Shown: positions 10,081 through 15,185 of the stretch, in pieces
Layout of the letters: every line of letters starts with the position of its first letter
Numbering within the stretch: the stretch's first letter is position 1
Source of the DNA: Hymenoscyphus infarciens
Taxonomy: Eukaryota; Ascomycota; Leotiomycetes; Helotiales; Helotiaceae
Assembly (NCBI GenBank): GCA_001414345.1
Contig: LLCB01000635.1
Location: 1-15,185, forward strand
Direction: 5' to 3'
Length of the DNA: 15,185 nt
Made by a program: the position numbers and the translations under genes
The notes under the pieces: generated by a model
What the model was told of the DNA's origin: nothing
The model's input: only the letters and a program-made list of their open reading frames with translations
Databases searched by the model: none

Positions 10081-13000
10081 AGTAACCTAAACCCTACTTA
10101 TAAGACTATTATAAGTATAATAGTACTATACTAGAATATAAAGAAGATACTAGAAGCTTTTAATATAGCTTTAAATTATAAGAAAGAATATAATATATTA
10201 GTAATCTAAGAACTAGTATAGAATAATATAAGAGACTCTTTTAGCTACTTTTTAAGCTTAAGATATAATATAATCTAGTTAAATAGAGTAGTAGTACTCT
10301 TTATATATAAAAGATACCTAAAAGCGAGCTAGATATATACTATAAGCGAGAACTAAGTAAGTGTAATAATAGAGGAGAGAGTAAATAAGATAATAGTTTA
10401 CTTAGTTTATAACCTATAAATAGAGTAGATACTAATTAAGAATATACTCTAGTAAGTAAGACTAAGAAGAGTATTTATAATAAGTAACTTAAATACTTAC
10501 TACCTCTTATAAGATATATATAAGAGATATAATAAGAACGTAGACCTTGTTTTTAAACTCGCTATACTATAAGTACTAGAGAGAGACATACCTTATAGTA
10601 AAGCTATATAGAGAAGAGAGGGCTCTTATAACTCTATAATTAACCTTACTTTCTCTACTAAGAACATAGTAATCTAGTAAAGGTTTTTAGACTTACTAGG
10701 ATTAGACTATATAGCTTAACTCCTTATAATAAAAGTAAAAGGAGAAGGAAAGATACTATAAGTACTTAGATTTAGCTAGAAACTAATAGATAAGATCCTA
10801 GTTAAAGTAGAAGCCTTTTACTTAGAAATACTTATGATCTAAAATATATAAGAACTTAAGAAAGTAGTATAGAGACTTATAAAAGACTTTTAAAAAATAG
10901 TAAAAGCCTTAATACTACTTTAGAAGCTAGATAGAAGGAGGGTATAGCTCTAGTAGAATATAGAAGTTAAAGAAGTATTAAAAAAAGTAAGAAGATATAA
11001 AAAGACCTAGAAAGAATACTAAATAAGGAGCTTAAAGTAGTAGCTTAATAACGCTTTCTAAAAACTTTAGATAGTTAGTAGAAAGGCGAAGATAAAGAGC
11101 TAAAAAGGGGTACTAGTAAAAGTAGTAAAAGATAAAAGGAAACTCTAGATACTTAAGAAGTAAGTACACCTTAAAAGATATATAAGACTAGAAGTACTAG
11201 TACTACTAATACTTATATTATTTAATAGAATAAAAGGCAAGATCTACTAAGAGAAGGCTTATATCTTTATAGAAAAGTTCTTTCTAGAGTTAATAGCTAA
11301 CTACTTAAGCGTTCCTAATAGAGACTAGAATACTAAGAGCTTCTCTAGAAGATACTTAGTAAGCTAACATATAACTAAGAAGTATATTAAAATAGCTATA
11401 AGATTAATACTATAAAAAGTACTAAGATTTAATATATTAGTAAATAGCTTCTTAAAAGCTTATAATAAACTACTTTATAAAGTACTTACTATAATAGTAG
11501 AAGTAAGCTTCTACTTATAACACTTCCTATCCTACTTTTACTATATAAAGGTAATAGTACTAAGAAAACTAGGTAAAATAACTAAGGAGTAGAGTAAGGT
11601 AGAAGCTTACTAGTTAATAATACTACTCTTAACTATAGATAAGATTCTTAAAAAAGTAATAATATAAAGGCTTATATAGCTTATAAAGGAAACAGTAATA
11701 CTACTAGAGCTATAGATAAGTAACTAGAAGTATTAAAATATAGAGCTAGTAATTAGAATAGTAATAGAGAGTATATATATAATATAGGAAAACAAGAGCT
11801 ATACGTTCTTAGTCTAACTAGATATAGTAGAAGCTTTTAACTAAGTAGACTATATATAGCTACTTTATATATTAAGAGAGAAGAAGGTTCTATAATAAGT
11901 AATAATATAAATAAAGAGCTTCCTTTTTAGACAAAGAGCTATACTATTCTTTAATAAACAATTAGTAGATAAAAGAGACTTTAAATAAGGTATCTTATAA
12001 GGATTAGTACTATTATTAATACTATTTATTCTCTTCGTCTTAATACTATATAAAGACTTAGTAAGAATTAATAAGCTTATTATAGTAAGCTTCATAGATA
12101 ATATAAATCTATTTATAATATTAAAAAGTATAGTAATAAACTATAGAATACTTAAAACAGTCTAGAGAGTATATAATAAGTAGATAAATAAGTAAGAGAT
12201 AGCTTTTAGCCTAGAGAAGATAGTACTTATATACTTTATAAGAATAAGAATACTATAAAGAGAGATAGTCTAGTTTAAGGAGATAAGGCTTATACTAGTC
12301 GAATATATAAGGTTTTTAGAAGTAGAGCTTAATAAGAAACTAAACTAGAAGGTATACTAAGAAAGAGTTTAGAAGAAGCTTATAATATAGACCTTTATAC
12401 TTATAAGGCTTACTAGAAAAACATAGAGAGTAGACTACTACTAAGTAAGGTAGATATATATAGTAGTAATAAGAAGTATAATAGTATATAGAGCGTCGGC
12501 GTAGTACTATACTATACTAAAAGGAGGGAATATAAAGAGAATAGTAAAGAGCTTCTCTATATAATAATTAGGATACTTATAAGTAGTAATAGAGGTATAT
12601 AAAGCTACCTTAGTTTAAAACCTAGAAGTTAAAGTAGACTATATACTAATTAACTTATATCTTAACTTATAAGTAGCTACTTTTAAGAGAAAGTTTTAAA
12701 AGTCTAAGTTAAAGAAACTAATCTAGAATACTTATAAATATATAATAATACAACTAAAGAAGAGAAGGAGGGGTAGACTAATAAAAGTAAAAAAGGTAAT
12801 ACTATACTTATAGAAAGTAAAGTAAAAGTAAGAAGAGGAGTAGAGAGTAAGAAGAGTAAGATTTAAGTATAATACTATACTTATAGAATAGAAAAACTAC
12901 TTAGAGACTTAAAAGAGAAGGACTTAAGAGAAGAACCTAATATAATATATAAAAACGTTAGATAAAGTAGACCTAGATAAGTAAGAGCTATAAAAGGTTT

Positions 13001-13430
13001 ATAAAAGGCTTACTAAGATAAAAAGCTTACTACTTATCTAGGTATAAATAGGGGTAATAGAACTAAACGCCTTCCTCTTTATAAGAAGAGTACTAAACTA
13101 GGTTATATTATAATATATTTATATAAGTAGTAGAGAGATAGTAGAATACCTAGTCTTATTTTATTAGAATATTTAATAAAAAAGAGACATATTTATAAGA
13201 GCTTTAAAGAAGAGGATCAAAGATCTATAAAAGCTAAGAGAGGTACTAGTAGATAGGAAACTAGTATTAAGAGTAACTACTTAACTACTTAAGCTAGAGA
13301 GACTTTAAGAGTATAGACTAGTACTAGAATTACTTAAGAAGAGAGAGAAGAGTAAGAAAGAGGTAAAAGAAAGAGAGGAATAGAAGGAGAAAGCTAAGAC
13401 ACGCTAAAAGGTAAGACCTTAGCTCTAATA
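10081..13430 (+). pseudogene. LINE ORF2 (endonuclease-reverse transcriptase), degraded
   Basis: Target-primed reverse transcription enzyme. The frame (frame 1) holds from about 10081, start unknown. Endonuclease: ILVI(stop)EL at 10195-10215, the family's IQEPW with its Glu intact, and IISNLNTYYLL at 10477-10509, derived from the GDxNxHHxLW motif with Gly and Asp changed to Ser and Asn. Reverse transcriptase: LDIVEAFN at about 11818-11841, GIL(stop)GL at 11989 from GIPQGS, and FIDN at 12091-12102 where F-x-D-D is expected. The thumb region carries VYKATL near 12600. A C-terminal Cys/His motif (Tyr codons at Cys and His positions, with REIVEY and LVLFY) lies at about 13115-13170. The end is uncertain; the frame could run to 13686. 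It cannot produce an active enzyme. Confidence 0.88.
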
Positions 13431-13706
13431 ATTCTAAAAGTAAATATACCTCTTATACTACTAATATATACCTTAGTAAGTTAAATATACTAACCTACTA
13501 TACCTTTCTACTATATTACTAAGTTAGAGAAATAAGCTTTAAATAAATAGTAGTAGAAACTAAAGAAAAGAAGAATTATACTTATAAAGAAGCTTAAGAA
13601 GCGAAGAAGAATAAGCTAAAAGGCTATATAAACTAGAACAAAAGATATACTACTTACTCTTAAAGCTCGGCCTACGGCCTACGTAGTATAAGAATAATAA
13701 TAATAA
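13431..13706 (+). other. LINE 3' end and (TAA) tail
   Basis: This holds the ORF2 terminus or 3' untranslated region. A direct repeat cggcctacggcctacg at 13668-13683 is a rare GC-rich spot. It is followed by taagaataataataataa, the simple-repeat tail expected for a Tad-type LINE, next to the 14-bp duplication. Confidence 0.7.
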
Positions 13707-13720
13707 TATATAATAATATA
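13707..13720 (+). repeat. LINE target-site duplication, right copy
   Basis: tatataataatata is identical to 430-443. It could be partly confused with the TAA tail, so the exact boundary may shift by a few bases. Confidence 0.65.
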
Positions 13721-13826
13721 GAAATTTAATAATAATTTATCTATAATCTTATATTTAAAATCCTCTACTAAAAAAATAATTATTTTAGTATAAGTTAGTA
13801 AGTATATAAGCTAAGTTTCCCTTATA

Positions 13827-13858
13827 TACTTCTACTACTTCTACTACTTCTACTACCT
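13827..13858. repeat. 9-bp minisatellite
   Basis: tacttctac is repeated in tandem three times and then decays to tacctct. In a protein it would read as a Ser/Thr-rich or Ser/Arg-rich repeat depending on strand and frame, so it may be the low-complexity part of a former gene. Confidence 0.8.
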
Positions 13859-13910
13859 CTTTTATATTCTTTTATTCTTCTTTTTAATTAATAGCTAAGC
13901 TAATACTACT

Positions 13911-14204
13911 TCTAGTATAAAAAAGTCTACTAAAAGAGCTTTAAAAGCTACTAAAAAGGCTCTTAAAAAGAAGGCCTCTTAAGTATATCCTATAGACGTG
14001 TTTCTTAATAATAAGTACGATTTTAAGCTTCTTAAGAAAGAAGTTAACCTTATATATATAAATAATACTAATAGTAATAATAGTAAAGAGATAGAAGTAA
14101 GTATAAATAGCTTTAATTTAGATTTTAATATCTTAGTACTCCTAAACTAGTTTAGTAGCATCGTAGTTCAAAGCTACCTAGATTTTAGTCTAAAACTACT
14201 TTAA
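13911..14204 (+). pseudogene. Lysine-rich coding-like stretch in TIR element
   Basis: One plus-strand frame from 13911 has only three stops in about 97 codons, each TAA or TAG and therefore RIP-reversible, in a region where other frames stop often. It starts with SSIKKSTKRALKATKKALKK (ATA at 13917 could be a mutated ATG), a basic segment of the sort seen in DNA-binding tails. It continues with polar IDVFLNNKYDFKLLKKEVNL and an Asn/Ser-rich part, then INSFNLDFNILVLLN. The frame may continue through the right inverted repeat. I do not recognise the family. It may be a remnant of the element's own gene or captured host sequence. Confidence 0.4.
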
Positions 14205-14242
14205 ATATATATAGTTTTAAACTAGACTATTAAACGCGTCTA

Positions 14243-14270
14243 TATATAGAGTATAAGAATAACTAAAGGG
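14243..14270 (-). repeat. Right terminal inverted repeat
   Basis: The reverse complement begins ccctttagttattcttatac and matches 311-338 with two transitions. It ends in GGG directly against the AT duplication and the resumed satellite. Confidence 0.85.
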
Positions 14271-14272
14271 AT
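14271..14272. repeat. AT target duplication of TIR element, right copy
   Basis: Pairs with 309-310. The bases on either side differ between the two junctions (T and C on the left, G and A on the right), so the overlap is exactly two bases. Confidence 0.65.
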
Positions 14273-14362
14273 ACTACTTAAACTAAGCTCTTTTAATAAG
14301 AAAGTCTAGTTTAAGTAGTTATACTACTTAAACTAGGTCCTTTTAGAAATAACTTCTAGTTT

Positions 14363-14380
14363 AAGTAGTTATACTAGTTT
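14363..14380. repeat. Truncated 18-bp satellite unit
   Basis: aagtagttatactagttt is followed at once by a new unit start. The 3' arm of the palindrome joins straight into the next 5' arm, as expected from slippage or hairpin deletion. Confidence 0.8.
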
Positions 14381-14990
14381 AAGTAGTTATACTACTTAAA
14401 CTAGGTTCTTTTAAAATAGAAATTTAATATAAGTAGTTATACTACTTAAATTAGCTTCTTTTAAAAATAACTTCTAGTTTAAGTAGCTATACTATATAAA
14501 CTAAGCTCTTTTAGTAAGAAAGTCTAGTTTAAGTAGTTATACTACTTAAACTAGGTTCTTTTAGAAATAATTTCTATTTTAAGTAGTTATACTACTTAAA
14601 CTAGGTTCTTTTAGTAAGAAAGTCTAGTTTAAGTAGTTATACTACTTAAACTAGAGTCTTTTAGAAATAACTTCTAGTTTAAGTAGTAATACTACTTAAA
14701 CTAGGTTATTTAAGTAAGAAATTCTAGTTTAAGTAGTTATACTACTTAAACTAGATTCTTTTAGAAATAACTTCTATTATAAGTAGTTATACTACTTAAA
14801 CTAGGTCCTTTTAGAAATAACTTCTAGTATTAGTAGTTATACTACTTAAACTAGCTTCTTTTAAAAATATCTTCTAGTTTAAGTAGTTATACTACTTAAA
14901 CTAGATTCTTTTAGAAAGAATCTCTATTTTAAGTAGTTATACTACTTAAATAAGGTTATTTAAGTAAGAAAGTCTAGTTTAAGTAGTTAT

Positions 14991-15035
14991 TTCTAAAAGG
15001 ACCTAGTTTAAGTAGTAATACTACTTAAACTAGGT
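14991..15035. repeat. Inverted partial satellite unit (foldback junction)
   Basis: ttctaaaaggacctagttt at 14991-15009 is the reverse complement of a unit's actaggtccttttagaa half. With the forward unit from 15010 it makes a foldback whose arms extend to about 25 bp with a few mismatches. It shifts the array phase from 14981 to 15010. Confidence 0.85.
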
Positions 15036-15185
15036 TCTTTAAGTAAGAAAGTCTAGTTTAAGTAGTTATACTACTTAAACTAGGTTCTTTTAGATATAAC
15101 TTCTATTATAAGTAGTTATACTACTTAAACTAGGTTCTTTTAGAAATAACTTCTATTATAAGTAGTTATACTACTTAAACTAGGT

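Larger units (their letters stand above)
444..13706 (+). mobile_element. Tad1-like LINE, RIP-degraded, split by Gypsy insertion
   Basis: A non-LTR retrotransposon in sense orientation, about 5.2 kb after removing the Gypsy insert. Its order is a short leader, ORF1 (548-1366 continued at 9443), ORF2 with endonuclease, reverse transcriptase and C-terminal Cys/His motif, then a short 3' part ending in (TAA) repeats at about 13694-13706. ORF1 lies in frame 2 and ORF2 in frame 1 of the window, and I found no frame change inside either one. Both are riddled with TAA and TAG stops from RIP. The tail, zinc-knuckle ORF1 and apurinic-type endonuclease point to the Tad1 clade of fungal LINEs. I did not find an RNase H domain between the RT and the C-terminal motif. 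Confidence 0.9.
13721..14242. other. Right arm of TIR element
   Basis: The remaining body of the small TIR element. It contains a 9-bp period tract (tacttctac three times from 13827 and a decayed fourth) and the coding-like stretch at 13911-14204. Nothing matches a transposase. Confidence 0.6.
311..14270. mobile_element. TIR-bounded DNA element (host of nested LINE and Gypsy)
   Basis: The ends form a 28-bp terminal inverted repeat (311-338 against 14243-14270) with two differences, both transitions. The outer ends are CTCTTTAG and CTAAAGGG. The element sits at the centre of a satellite palindrome and is flanked by AT. Without the LINE and one copy of the LINE duplication its own sequence is 311-443 plus 13721-14270, about 683 bp. 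That is too small for a transposase, so it looks like a non-autonomous or internally deleted element. A 2-bp duplication recalls Tc1/mariner elements, but those duplicate TA; here AT fits the array register better. No family can be assigned. The right arm carries a coding-like stretch described separately. Confidence 0.75.
14273..15185. repeat. 50-bp palindromic satellite, right array
   Basis: This is the second half of the interrupted unit (to 14312) and then units at 14313, 14363 (shortened to 18 bp), 14381, 14431 and every 50 bp to 14981. The phase shifts at an inverted fragment, then units start at 15010, 15060, 15110 and 15160, running off the window. Variant halves alternate as in the left array. 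The dimer at 14381-14480 is identical base for base to 201-300. No CpA or TpG is present in the units. Confidence 0.95.

Noticed and set aside
11865..12095. 76-residue open frame on the minus strand
   Set aside because: It is antisense to the LINE reverse transcriptase core, whose motifs are clear on the plus strand; it is a shadow frame.
12640..13110. RNase H domain in LINE ORF2
   Set aside because: No Asp-Glu-Asp pattern could be followed in frame; the stretch reads as a basic linker leading to the C-terminal Cys/His motif.
13668..13683. Transcription terminator hairpin at the cggccta repeat
   Set aside because: It is mainly a direct repeat with only short self-complementarity, and rho-independent terminators do not apply to a fungal LINE.
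1..15185. Mitochondrial or bacterial AT-rich genome
   Set aside because: TAA and TAG stops fall at Gln and Trp positions of Ty3/Gypsy and Tad1-like proteins, CpG is retained while CpA is lost, and LTRs with a 5-bp duplication are present; this fits RIP in an ascomycete nucleus.

Overview
The window looks like a repeat-induced point mutation (RIP) mutated, AT-rich heterochromatic segment from a filamentous ascomycete (Pezizomycotina). CpA and TpG dinucleotides are almost absent while TpA is very common. Retrotransposon protein families are recognisable in long, indel-free frames broken only by TAA and TAG, the stops that C-to-T change makes from Gln and Trp codons. There is no intact gene, and I recognise no host gene. 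I cannot name the species.

The layout is a four-level nest. (1) The outermost layer is a 50-bp tandem satellite whose unit carries a 31-bp palindrome. It occupies 1-310 and 14273-15185, and was one array before it was split. (2) Inside one satellite unit sits an element with 28-bp terminal inverted repeats (311-14270), flanked by the dinucleotide AT. Removing it with one AT restores an exact 50-bp unit. Without the younger insertions it is only about 0.68 kb. (3) Inside that element is a Tad1-like non-LTR retrotransposon (LINE, 444-13706) flanked by a 14-bp duplication. It has an ORF1 with zinc knuckles and an ORF2 with endonuclease, reverse transcriptase and a C-terminal Cys/His motif. (4) Inside LINE ORF1 is a full-length Ty3/Gypsy chromovirus-type LTR retrotransposon (1367-9437) with two 477-bp LTRs, a 5-bp duplication ATAGA, gag, pol (protease, RT, RNase H, integrase, chromodomain), a long post-pol region and a polypurine tract. 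The LINE ORF1 frame is continuous when the Gypsy element and one ATAGA copy are removed.

The order of insertion is therefore satellite, TIR element, LINE, then Gypsy. All the elements are defective: the RT catalytic Asp-Asp pair is Asp-Asn in both retroelements. The LTRs differ at about 50 sites, all transitions and with no indel, so the divergence looks like RIP and not age. The least familiar parts are the palindromic satellite, the small TIR element with its lysine-rich coding-like stretch, and the roughly 1.4-kb post-pol region of the Gypsy element with a possible antisense frame.

All calls come from reading the sequence by eye. Family assignments rest on motif order and not on database searches.
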